From contig JAMCWG010000125.1 in NCBI GenBank assembly GCA_023475235.1, positions 1 to 48,648 on the forward strand: a stretch of DNA of 48,648 nucleotides. The letters are read 5' to 3'. The notes beneath the pieces were generated by a model. That model did not search any database, was not told the origin of the DNA, and saw only the letters and a list, made by a program, of their open reading frames with translations. Made by a program: the position numbers and the translations under genes. Of the stretch, positions 18,177 to 27,455 are shown piece by piece (position 1 is the stretch's first letter; each line of letters begins with the position of its first letter). The DNA comes from Chloroflexota bacterium. GTDB taxonomy: Bacteria > Chloroflexota > UBA6077 > FW602-bin22 > JAMCWG01.

Positions 18177-19004
18177 ATGAATCATAGAGCTCAAGTTCAG
18201 GAAGGTTCGTCGATCTACCGACTCTCACGTAACTGGCCTGTGTGGCTGAGAACCCTAAAAGGCTATTACGTGGCAGCAGAACGGTGGTACGGACGAAAAC
18301 TCCGGCGCACGATACTGCATCCTGAGTACATAGGGGCTCGCGAGCTTCACAGGGCTATGAAGATTGCCAGTCATTGGGTACACGGGGTACTCTTAGATGC
18401 GGGGTGCGGTGCCAAGCCTTATTATAGCTTACTAAGACCGAAACTGGAACGCTACATCGGTCTAGACTATCCACCATACCTGGAAAGCGGTGCCCAGCCA
18501 ACACAAACGGAGGTTTTTGGTGATGTATGTCGGTTGCCTTTTCCAGACAGCTACTTTGACTGCGCCTTGTGCACCCAGGTCTTAGAGCACGTGTCCGAAC
18601 CAGGTATGGCAATAGCAGAGTTGCATCGAGTGCTGGCACCAGGAGGTGTTCTGATCCTTACAGCCCCGCGATCGGAGGCCGTTCACGGAGCCCCATACGA
18701 CTTTTTCAGATATACGAAATATGGCCTTTGGAATCTGCTGCAGAAGGATGGCAAATTCGAGGTGGAGAGAACGGAGTACCTCGGTTTCTTCTGGGCAGAT
18801 GTGTCTCGCCAATGGGATGTATATGCATTCGAACACTTGGGAGGCCCAACGTTAGTCGGTTTCGTTCTGCGACGCATTCTGCTGTTTCCTGCTCTATGGA
18901 TTTCCATAGTCCTGGTTAACATCGTGGGCGGCATTATTCTAGACAGAATCGACAAGATTGAGGCAAGCTCGCCGAACTACCTGGTAGTTGCCAGGAAAAA
19001 ATGA
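18177..19004 (+). CDS. SAM-dependent methyltransferase
   Basis: VLLDAGCGAKPYYSLLRPKLERYIGLDY; DVCRLPFPDSYFDCALCTQVLEHV (Methyltransf_11). Confidence 0.88.
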   Translation: MNHRAQVQEGSSIYRLSRNWPVWLRTLKGYYVAAERWYGRKLRRTILHPEYIGARELHRAMKIASHWVHGVLLDAGCGAKPYYSLLRPKLERYIGLDYPPYLESGAQPTQTEVFGDVCRLPFPDSYFDCALCTQVLEHVSEPGMAIAELHRVLAPGGVLILTAPRSEAVHGAPYDFFRYTKYGLWNLLQKDGKFEVERTEYLGFFWADVSRQWDVYAFEHLGGPTLVGFVLRRILLFPALWISIVLVNIVGGIILDRIDKIEASSPNYLVVARKK

Positions 19005-19087
19005 TGCATCGCTTTCGCGGATGGTTTCGACTTCAACGTCATGGGGAAACCATCGTCTGCTGAAGGCATAACAGGAGTGCCAAGCTG

Positions 19088-20614
19088 GTGGTTGTGCTGA
19101 GAAGGGAAAGGAATCTGGGCGCCGGGCCCATTGCCATTGTGATGGGCTTCGCCCTTCTGGTGATGGTGATGGCCGGCGTTCTGTCGCTGACCAACGCGCC
19201 GGAAAGGGAAATGGTGCTGGGCCTTCTGGCCATCCTCTGTCTGGTCGCCGTCTTGGTCAAGCCGATGCTCGGGTTCTATGTCCTCACCGCAGTCCTTATC
19301 GCCGTGTCGGAGCTGGACTTCGGATTGTTCATCCTCTTCGGCGTGCACGTCTATATCACCGACCTGCTCTTCGCGGCAATACTCCTGGCCTGGCTCGTCA
19401 GGTTGCTTGCCGGCAAGTCTCAGCTCCCCAGGGCCACGATGAACATGCCGATGGCAATCTTTCTCGGCTATTTGATGGTCGTGATGACTGTATCTATCAT
19501 CCGGTCCGCGGGGGCGCAAGGGGTATTCAACGACGCCAGGGCCACCATCTACTACGCGTTGTACTTCCCTACGCTGGCGCTGTTTCGAGATATGCGCCAG
19601 GTCAGCAGGTTGATGGTGTGGATGCTCCTCATCCTGGGTGCCACCGCCCTGTTCGGCATCTGGGCTACCTTCGCCGGAGTAGACATTGCCCACACTGCCG
19701 AGCTGAACACCGGCGAGATCCGCCGGGTGTACCAGAGCACAGGGGCAGGGATCTTTGTGTCGGCTATGCCGTTCCTTGCCGTGGGCTTGATGCATTTGTC
19801 CCCACCCTGGCAGCGTAGACTGATAATGGTGTCGGTGTTCGCTTCGGTGATACTGCTCACCATTCAAATGGCGCGAGGCGTATGGCTCGGGTTCCTCGGC
19901 GGGCTGCTGTTCCTCGTCGTGTCTCTGGCCAGAATCGACCGGAACCGTGTGCTGGTCAGCGTGGCCGCGGGGGTGCTCCTGCTGGCCTCTGCGGCGCTGG
20001 CCAGCCAGTTCTCCACCTTACCCGGCACGCGTATGCTCGATATGCTTTCGGAGGTGGCTGTGTCCATCGTCGACCCGGAGCGTTCGAGCGACGTCGTGGC
20101 TTTGTCCGCAGCCGGGCGCGTCTCTGAATGGGAGATGGCGTTCCAGCTCACCGAGGACCGACCATTCACGGGCTATGGCTTGGGGAGATGGATGCCAGCG
20201 TTTGGCCGCGGGCTTGAATGGCTGGGGGGCGAGGTATTCCAGCTCCACTCTGCATACGCCAACCAGTTGATGAAGACGGGATACCCCGGACTACTACTGT
20301 TCTTGGGCGTCGCATTCTACTTCTTGTCAAGAGTGATTAAGATCGCGCTGCGCGCTCCGGACCCGAAACTGAGCAGTCTGGCATTCGGCATCGCGGCAGC
20401 CTATCTCTCTATTATGATTTCCTCGATGACGGGGGGATTCATCCTGATTTCTAAGGTTGTCGTTCCGTGGATAGCTATAATGATGGGCATGACTATGGTC
20501 CTGGAACGGTCGATCAGCGGTCCGGACACGGTCGGCAGCGCACCCGAGGTCCCGAACGCGTCCATGCCTGTCACGCCCAACTCGGAAGAGGGAGGTAATG
20601 CCAAACATGGCTAG
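19088..20614 (+). CDS. O-antigen ligase/polymerase-like membrane protein
   Basis: Polytopic; RPFTGYGLGRWMPAFGRGLEWLGGEVFQLHSAYANQLMKTGYPGLLLFLG. Confidence 0.85.
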   Translation: MVVLRRERNLGAGPIAIVMGFALLVMVMAGVLSLTNAPEREMVLGLLAILCLVAVLVKPMLGFYVLTAVLIAVSELDFGLFILFGVHVYITDLLFAAILLAWLVRLLAGKSQLPRATMNMPMAIFLGYLMVVMTVSIIRSAGAQGVFNDARATIYYALYFPTLALFRDMRQVSRLMVWMLLILGATALFGIWATFAGVDIAHTAELNTGEIRRVYQSTGAGIFVSAMPFLAVGLMHLSPPWQRRLIMVSVFASVILLTIQMARGVWLGFLGGLLFLVVSLARIDRNRVLVSVAAGVLLLASAALASQFSTLPGTRMLDMLSEVAVSIVDPERSSDVVALSAAGRVSEWEMAFQLTEDRPFTGYGLGRWMPAFGRGLEWLGGEVFQLHSAYANQLMKTGYPGLLLFLGVAFYFLSRVIKIALRAPDPKLSSLAFGIAAAYLSIMISSMTGGFILISKVVVPWIAIMMGMTMVLERSISGPDTVGSAPEVPNASMPVTPNSEEGGNAKHG

Positions 20615-21719
20615 CGCACTGCCGGTGGCCCTCGGCCACGCAAAGGAGAGCCTGCTGCAGAATGTCGCCCTGCGCAGTGGATGGGAGATTGCGAAGCCGA
20701 CCACCGTCGGGCTGCTGATCACATATCGCTGCCAGATGCGCTGCAAACAGTGCGACATCTGGACGTGGTCCGACCGAAGAGACGAGCTGTCCACGGAGCA
20801 GTGGAAGGCCATCCTGCGCGACCTTCGCCGGTGGCTGGGGCCCTGCCATGTTCAGTTCGGCGGCGGCGAGCCCTTCCTGCGTCAGGACCTGGTGGAGCTG
20901 TTCTCGTATGCCAGCAGCCTGGGCATCGTGCCCGGCACGACCACCAACGCCATAGCCATCAGCAGCGCTAAAACCAGGGAGCTGATGGACTGCGGTCTCT
21001 TCAACATGAATGTCTCTATGGATGCCATTCAGCCGGACAAGTATGAGTATCTCAGGGGCGTGCCGGGCGCCTTCGGCAAGCTGATGAGCACGATTGAGGA
21101 GCTGAAGGCCCGCCAGCGAGAGTCCAATTCGAGGCTGCGCATCATCGTCAAGACAACCATAATGGGCTATAACCTGGACCAGATAGTGCCATTACTCGAC
21201 TGGGTGGAGCAGCAGGGGCTGCTGGGGATACGCCTTCAGTTGCTGGACCAGAACTTGGGTGAGGAGCGAGACCCGCACTGGTACCAGAAAAGCGATCTGT
21301 GGGTGAAGGAGCCGGCGGCCCTTGACGCAGTGATCGATGCGATCCTGGAACGCAAGGGTCGCGGCGCGCCGGTGCTGAACACCGAAGCCTATCTCCATCT
21401 GGCCAGGCAGTATTACCGGGACCCCAGCTCCATCGGCATCGTGGGGGGCAGATGTGCCGTCGGATGGTCCGCCTTCAACGTCAACGCCAACGGCGATGTC
21501 CAGCTCTGCTACGATATGCCGTCCATCGGCAACCTGACCCGGTCCACGGCGGCCGAGATCTGGCACTCCCCGCAGGCCAGAGAGCGGCGGGCGCAGATCG
21601 CCCGCTGCCGGCAAAGCTGCATCCAGCTCTGCCGCGTCCAGCGAAGCCTGGCGGAGAATGTCGAGCTGTTCTGCAGGCTGGTGGGCATCAAGGGCAAGGG
21701 CGGCAAGGGGGCAGCTTGA
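20598..21719 (+). CDS. Radical SAM protein
   Basis: LLITYRCQMRCKQCDIW (CxxxCxxC), FGGGEPFLR; Cys-rich C-terminal region. Confidence 0.92.
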   Translation: MPNMASALPVALGHAKESLLQNVALRSGWEIAKPTTVGLLITYRCQMRCKQCDIWTWSDRRDELSTEQWKAILRDLRRWLGPCHVQFGGGEPFLRQDLVELFSYASSLGIVPGTTTNAIAISSAKTRELMDCGLFNMNVSMDAIQPDKYEYLRGVPGAFGKLMSTIEELKARQRESNSRLRIIVKTTIMGYNLDQIVPLLDWVEQQGLLGIRLQLLDQNLGEERDPHWYQKSDLWVKEPAALDAVIDAILERKGRGAPVLNTEAYLHLARQYYRDPSSIGIVGGRCAVGWSAFNVNANGDVQLCYDMPSIGNLTRSTAAEIWHSPQARERRAQIARCRQSCIQLCRVQRSLAENVELFCRLVGIKGKGGKGAA

Positions 21720-22798
21720 TGTCAGATAGGCAGGTAAGCGGCGATCAAGAACGTGTCGTGGCAGGCGCGAGCCGGGAAGCTGAGCGGCGTGGCAGGCGGC
21801 CGGTGCTGCAGCCCACGGACTGTGGGCTGGCCGTTACGTACCGCTGCAATTCGAGGTGCCAGATGTGCAACATCTGGCGGAAGCCTCCCACCCGCGAGCA
21901 CCCGCCTGAGGCATACTACCGGTTGCCGGAGAGCCTCCGGTATGTGAATCTGAGCGGCGGCGAGCCCTTCTTGCGGGATGACCTGGTGGAGATCGTGCGG
22001 GTGGTGACCGAGCGCTGCCATCGCCCTCGCATCCAGATCTCCAGCAATGGCCTGTTGCCCGAGCGGATAGAGCGGCAAGTGCGGGCTATTCTAACCGAGA
22101 CGCGAGCCGACCTGAATGTAGGCGTCTCCATCGACGGCATCGGCGATACCCACGACCAGATCCGCGGCGTGCCCGGCGGCTTCGAGCGGGCCGTGGAGAC
22201 CTTGCGCCGGGTCTGGGCGGCCGGGCTTCGAGATGGCGGCATCAACTTCACCATATCGGACAGAAATGCTCACGAGCTGCAGGCCGTGTACTCGCTGGCT
22301 AAAGAGATGGGCGTCGAGTTCTCGATGACGATCGTCCACAACTCGGAACACTACTTCGATACGCAGGACAACCACTTCACTGCCAGGGACATGCTGCGAC
22401 GCCAGATGGACTGCGTGTTGAGCAGCGAGCTTCGATCTGCCAACCCCAAGCGCTGGTACCGCGCCTACTATGCCTCCGGCCTGCTGAACTACGCTTGTGG
22501 CCGCAGCGCCCGGTACCCGTGTGATGCGGCCAACGGCTTCTTCTTCCTCAGCCCCAGCCTGGATGTGTATCCCTGCGTGGTGCTCGACGGCCCGATGGGG
22601 AACCTGGGCGAGAGCACTTTCGACCATATCTGGTCGTCGAAGCAGGCCGAGGCAGCACGGCGGAAAGTGGCAAGCTGCGACGAGCGCTGCTGGATGGGCT
22701 GCACGGCGTTCTCGGTGATGCGCCGGAATCTGCCGAAGGTAGGGGCGTGGGCAATCAGCCGCAAGCTACTGGCGCACCTGGGCCACCGCGTGGTGTAA
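21719..22798 (+). CDS. Radical SAM protein, second of a tandem pair
   Basis: LAVTYRCNSRCQMCNIW, NLSGGEPFLRDD; CDERCWMGC C-terminal cysteines. ATG 21719 overlaps the upstream TGA. Confidence 0.92.
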   Translation: MSDRQVSGDQERVVAGASREAERRGRRPVLQPTDCGLAVTYRCNSRCQMCNIWRKPPTREHPPEAYYRLPESLRYVNLSGGEPFLRDDLVEIVRVVTERCHRPRIQISSNGLLPERIERQVRAILTETRADLNVGVSIDGIGDTHDQIRGVPGGFERAVETLRRVWAAGLRDGGINFTISDRNAHELQAVYSLAKEMGVEFSMTIVHNSEHYFDTQDNHFTARDMLRRQMDCVLSSELRSANPKRWYRAYYASGLLNYACGRSARYPCDAANGFFFLSPSLDVYPCVVLDGPMGNLGESTFDHIWSSKQAEAARRKVASCDERCWMGCTAFSVMRRNLPKVGAWAISRKLLAHLGHRVV

Positions 22799-22936
22799 TG
22801 CACAGCGGAGTGCCAACTCTCAGATCGTTCCGCGTGGCGCAAGCAGACCTCTTCGCTGTTTGAGCTCGAAAGAAAAGGGTATGGATGGAAGGAAGCGAGG
22901 AACCGGCGTTGAAAACGCGTGGATAGGGAAACGGGG

Positions 22937-23578
22937 ATGATCAGCCGCCTATCGAAATCGTCCAGAATCCGTCGTTACGAAATGTTCATAGATGTAATGC
23001 GCCCAACTCCTGTGGACAAAGTGCTGGATGTCGGCGGAGAAGACGGCCGATACCTGGAGGGTTTGTACCCGTACCGGGCCAACATAACTGTCGTGGACCT
23101 CCGTCTTGAGCCACTGGTCGCGCTCCGACAGCAGTTTCCAGAGATAGCCACAGTACAGTCCAACGGTTGTCATTTGCCGTTCGCCGATGATTCGTTCGAC
23201 ATCGTGTTTGCGAACTCTCTGCTGGAGCATGTAGTTGGAATCGTAGACCGAAGGCAATTGGCGAACGAGATCATGCGTGTGGGCCGCCGCTTCTTTGTGG
23301 CCACCCCGAATTACTATTTCCCGTTCGAGCCGCACTACCACGTGCCGCTCTTCCAATTCTTACCACGACGCTTGCAGCAAGCAATAAAACACCGAATCGG
23401 CCTGGGGTGGTACCCCAAAGGGGTCTGGGAGGAGATAGCTCTGCTGACGCCTGGGAAGATGCGACGCCTTTTCCCAGGAGCCAGGCTCTTTGTCCATGGG
23501 GTATTGGGGCTGCCGCAAACGCTAATAGCCTGCACTCTACCACCTTCCGCAGGCATCATGTCTAACGAGCAGGAGTAA
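22937..23578 (+). CDS. SAM-dependent methyltransferase
   Basis: VDKVLDVGGEDGRYLEGLYPYRANITVVDLR; CHLPFADDSFDIVFANSLLEHV. Confidence 0.87.
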   Translation: MISRLSKSSRIRRYEMFIDVMRPTPVDKVLDVGGEDGRYLEGLYPYRANITVVDLRLEPLVALRQQFPEIATVQSNGCHLPFADDSFDIVFANSLLEHVVGIVDRRQLANEIMRVGRRFFVATPNYYFPFEPHYHVPLFQFLPRRLQQAIKHRIGLGWYPKGVWEEIALLTPGKMRRLFPGARLFVHGVLGLPQTLIACTLPPSAGIMSNEQE

Positions 23579-23596
23579 AGGATCACGACTGCTGCA

Positions 23597-26242
23597 ATGC
23601 GCATTGCGCTCATCAATTCGCATCTGAATCCCGGGGGGGCCGATGGCGGTGCCCTCGCTCTGGCCGGCGGGCTTACCCGGCGGGGGCACGACGTGACCCT
23701 GTACGTGCCCGGCTACGACCGGGCCGCATGGGACGAGTTCCCGGCCGGCCGGGCTCGCATCGGCGAAATCCCGGTCCTGCGACGCAGCTCGCTGCGCAAC
23801 TGGCTGGCGGGAGCCAGGCTGCTGGCCGGCGAGCTGTCGCGATACGATCTGATTAACGTCCACCTGGAGCCGTCGCCTATCTGGGCGATGCTGGCTCGCT
23901 GGTGGTCTCGCAAACCCCTGCCCCCGGTGGTGTGGTATGTGCACAGCCTGCCGCACTTCAACTGCGACTACTATCACTACTACCAGCACGTCTCCAGCCC
24001 TCATTATCTGCGGGCAGAGCACGGCAACCCCCATCCGATCAACCTGCTCGGCCAGATGGCCGTCAGCTCTTTCCGCAGACAATCCACCGAGTTTCCCGGG
24101 CGCATCAATCTCGTTTCCACCAGGCAGTGGCTGATCACGCCCTTCGATTGGCTGGCCGCCCGGTCGGTGGACGGCATACTGGCCAACAGCGATTTTACGG
24201 CGCGCCAGGTCGCTGCGGTATACGGTCGCCCAGCGACCGGCTGCCTGCTGGGCAACTTCAATGTTCCGCCGGCCGGTGAGGAGGAGTGCCAGTGGGAGGA
24301 CAACTACGCGCTGGTGGTGACCAGGCTGATCCGGCGCAAGAACGTAGCGGCCATTCTGCGTGCGCTGGCGCTGGCAGCGGGGGAGACCGATCTGCGACTG
24401 AAGATCGCCGGCGAGGGCCCGGAAGGACCCGCATTACAGCGGCTTGCAGACAGCCTGGGCATCGGCGACAGGGTTGACTTCGTCGGCTTCGTCTCCGGCC
24501 GGAAGCTGGCCGACTGCTACCGGCGATGCCGGCTGGTAGTGCACGTGCCGTTCGACGAGCCTTTCGGCCTCATATTCGTGGAGGCGGGCGCCAGCCGCAA
24601 GCCGATCATCGGGCCCAATCAAGGCGGCCCCGCCGAGGTGGTGGTGGACGGGGAGACGGGCTATCTGGTGGACCCGTGCGATGTCGAAGCGATTGCGCGG
24701 CGAATGGTCGAGCTGGCCGGCGATGTAGAGCGTTGCCGGGAGATGGGCGAGGCCGCCTACCGGCGGATGGAAGAACACTTTACGCTTGAGCACTGGCTGG
24801 ACCGGTTAGAGGCCGGCTTCGGGACGGTGTTGGGGGCAACGACGGGTGAAGCCTGGGCGCCCGTTGCGCAGTCGAGCACGGCTGCGCCTGTCACCGCGCC
24901 GCCAGCCATCCGGGCGACGACTAGGTTGAGCAAGCTACGAATGGCCGTGCTGAACCCGCATATGAAGCTTGGAGGGGCTGACAGCTCGGTGATGGCGCTG
25001 GTACGAGGACTGGCTGAGCGAGGGCACCGAGTTACTCTCTACACGGCGGCCTACGACAACGCCGTTTGGGGAGACCCACGCGATCATGGATTGACAGTGC
25101 GAGAGATGCCTCAAATGGCTGCCAACACTGTCCAGAACTGGATCAGCGTGGTACGGCAGCTTGCTCGGGAGTTGCCTGAATTTGACCTCGTGGACGCCCA
25201 TCTAGAGCCAGCTTACATCTGGGTCTACCTGGCGAGGTGCCTGGCCCGACACTTTCCGGCCACCACGTGGTACGTCCACAGCTTGCCCTACTTCGACTGC
25301 GAGTATTACCATCCATATCAGCACACCTCTAGCCCCAACTATTTGAAGAGCAAGGTAGGTCGGACGAACCCGGCATTGCTCTTTGGCTGGATGATCACCA
25401 ACACATTTCGAGGCCAGGACGAGAGATACCCCGGCAGGCTGGACAGGCGTTGTTTTCGGCAATGGGCTATCACGCCGCTGGACTGGATGGCCGCTCGCGG
25501 CGTAGACCAGATATTCGCCAACAGCCAGTTTGTGGCGGATCAAATCAAGCGCGTGTACGGACGGGAAGCGGTGGCCTGTCACCCTGGCCGCACCGAGCCG
25601 ATCTTCCAGAGGGCCGCGCCGACTCCTCTGGCCGACCCTGGCTATCTCCTGGCGGTGACCCGATTACTGCACCGCAAGAATGTCGGAAACATCATCCGCG
25701 CTTTTGCGCTGCTGGAACGGCAGGATGGCTTGCGCTTGAAGGTGGCTGGCGATGGACCTGAGGACGAAGTGCTACGGGAGTTGGCGGAAGAGCTGGGAGT
25801 GGCGGGCTCGGTCGACTTCCTGGGGTTCGTTTCCGGCGAAGCGCTGGTGAGCTTATATACCGCGTGCAAGATAGTTGTACATATGCCTTACGATGAGCCG
25901 TTTGGCCTCACTTTCGTGGAGGCGGGTGCCGCCCATAAGCCGGTAATTGCCTCCAACCACGGCGGCCCGGCCGAAAGCGTGTTGGATGGCGTCACCGGCT
26001 TGCTGGTAGACCCGGCCCAGCCGGCAGCCATTGCCGATGCTATGCGAGCATTGCTGGAGGACGAAGGGCGCTGCGTGCAGATGGGAGAGGCGGCGTATAC
26101 CCACATTTTGCAGGAATACGGCGCCGATCGGTGGGTAGAACGCATGGAAGCCCATTTGCTGGAACTGGTAAGCTCGGCTGGCAAAACCCCTTCACTCGCG
26201 TCCGTTGCGAAGGATGCTCATTCGAAGCACAGGATTGGCTAA
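23597..26242 (+). CDS. Tandem two-domain GT4 glycosyltransferase
   Basis: 881 aa with an internal duplication: MRIALINSHLNPGGADGGALALAGGLTRRGHDVTLY vs LRMAVLNPHMKLGGADSSVMALVRGLAERGHRVTLY; each half carries a GT4 EPFGL.FVEAGA.(R/H)KP(I/V)I motif. Confidence 0.93.
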   Translation: MRIALINSHLNPGGADGGALALAGGLTRRGHDVTLYVPGYDRAAWDEFPAGRARIGEIPVLRRSSLRNWLAGARLLAGELSRYDLINVHLEPSPIWAMLARWWSRKPLPPVVWYVHSLPHFNCDYYHYYQHVSSPHYLRAEHGNPHPINLLGQMAVSSFRRQSTEFPGRINLVSTRQWLITPFDWLAARSVDGILANSDFTARQVAAVYGRPATGCLLGNFNVPPAGEEECQWEDNYALVVTRLIRRKNVAAILRALALAAGETDLRLKIAGEGPEGPALQRLADSLGIGDRVDFVGFVSGRKLADCYRRCRLVVHVPFDEPFGLIFVEAGASRKPIIGPNQGGPAEVVVDGETGYLVDPCDVEAIARRMVELAGDVERCREMGEAAYRRMEEHFTLEHWLDRLEAGFGTVLGATTGEAWAPVAQSSTAAPVTAPPAIRATTRLSKLRMAVLNPHMKLGGADSSVMALVRGLAERGHRVTLYTAAYDNAVWGDPRDHGLTVREMPQMAANTVQNWISVVRQLARELPEFDLVDAHLEPAYIWVYLARCLARHFPATTWYVHSLPYFDCEYYHPYQHTSSPNYLKSKVGRTNPALLFGWMITNTFRGQDERYPGRLDRRCFRQWAITPLDWMAARGVDQIFANSQFVADQIKRVYGREAVACHPGRTEPIFQRAAPTPLADPGYLLAVTRLLHRKNVGNIIRAFALLERQDGLRLKVAGDGPEDEVLRELAEELGVAGSVDFLGFVSGEALVSLYTACKIVVHMPYDEPFGLTFVEAGAAHKPVIASNHGGPAESVLDGVTGLLVDPAQPAAIADAMRALLEDEGRCVQMGEAAYTHILQEYGADRWVERMEAHLLELVSSAGKTPSLASVAKDAHSKHRIG

Positions 26243-26300
26243 GTGAAGTGAGCCTGCGATACCCGGCTCCGCTGGCCTATTTCAACTGGACCAGACCGAG

Positions 26301-26326
26301 CGTGCGGTGAGAAAAGCCACCGCACG
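26301..26326. terminator. Terminator-like hairpin at the end of the polysaccharide locus
   Basis: CGTGCGGTG-AGAAAAGC-CACCGCACG between convergent genes. Confidence 0.5.
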
Positions 26327-26366
26327 GATGAGGAGCCTGGAACGGGCTGGCGATGGGGAGACCGCT

Positions 26367-27335
26367 TCATCTCCGCTCTAGCGACGAGCCGCCCGAGACG
26401 CTGGTGCTGCCAATGGTGGGATTTCCGAGGTAGGTAAGCCTGGAGGCGCCGGTCAGGACGACGTTCAGCCGCCCGTTGGCGTTCACCGTCGCCGTGCTCG
26501 CCCCGCTCAGGTTCGCCGTGACATCGTTGGCCGAGAAGCCTCCCAGGTCCAGCCGGCTGGCACCCGATGCGTTGAGCGTCAGGCTATTTGCCGAGCCCTG
26601 CAGCGCACCACTGCTGGCCCCCGACGCAGTGAAGACGGCGTTTCCCGCGTCGATCTGGCCGCCCAGCGTGCTCGCCCCCGACATCTCCAGGCTGAGGTCG
26701 CTCGAGGACTGGAAGCCGGCGATATTCCCCTTCGCCGCCCCCGACAGGCGCAGCCCAACGATGCCCGGCATACCTATCTTCGCCACCAGCGTGGGGCTCG
26801 ACAGGAAGGTCGTCGGCTCGAGGGAGATTCTCAGCGTCTGGCCGTCCTTGGTGACGGCCACGCGGTCGATCACATTGTCGTCCGCGGTTAGGGTGACGCT
26901 GAACGCGCTCGACTGCGTGATATCAACCTGAAAGGGGCCGGCCACCTCGACCTGATTGAAATCGCGGAAGCTTTTCTCCTGCGTGACCAGGTTCCCGGAT
27001 CCGCTCAGCGGGGGCCCGATGGCGAGGCCCGGCAGGGGTAGATTCGCCTCGAGGCCGGACACTCCAGCGAAAATGGCGTAGGCGATGACCGCGAGGATGA
27101 TTACGATGATGACGATAGAGGTGGGCAGGGCGCCCCAACCCAGTTGCCTCGACAGAATGATATCCAGGCCCAGCAGGATCAAGATCACCGGCCACAAGCG
27201 CCCAATAGTTGTCCAGAAGCTTGCGGGAAGAAAGCCGAGGTTGCCCAGCAGGAGCAGGACGCCGGCCACAATCAGGATTATGGGCCAGATGACGTTGGGT
27301 CTCCTCGGGCGCGGCGGTCGCTCGACGGTAGCCAA
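26367..27335 (-). CDS. GIN-domain (DUF2807) protein with LiaF-like N-terminal TM region
   Basis: IWPIILIVAGVLLLLGNLGFLPASFW; repeated LSGASxxx/ASGASS motifs. Confidence 0.87.
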   Translation of the reverse strand: MATVERPPRPRRPNVIWPIILIVAGVLLLLGNLGFLPASFWTTIGRLWPVILILLGLDIILSRQLGWGALPTSIVIIVIILAVIAYAIFAGVSGLEANLPLPGLAIGPPLSGSGNLVTQEKSFRDFNQVEVAGPFQVDITQSSAFSVTLTADDNVIDRVAVTKDGQTLRISLEPTTFLSSPTLVAKIGMPGIVGLRLSGAAKGNIAGFQSSSDLSLEMSGASTLGGQIDAGNAVFTASGASSGALQGSANSLTLNASGASRLDLGGFSANDVTANLSGASTATVNANGRLNVVLTGASRLTYLGNPTIGSTSVSGGSSLERR

Positions 27336-27455
27336 AGCTCACCCCCAATCGTGTCGGGTAGTGAGGCCGGGACGCCGCTCACGGGCCCCGGCCGCCGACT
27401 GCGTGCCGGCTCATCTGCCCCTCGTCAAGGGGACTGACCGGCCTCTGCTGCCTGT

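Noticed and set aside
20598-22798. RiPP (ranthipeptide/SPASM) cluster based on tandem radical SAM genes
   Set aside because: No plausible short Cys-rich or repetitive precursor ORF adjacent, and neighbours are glycan genes; kept only as a general radical SAM observation.
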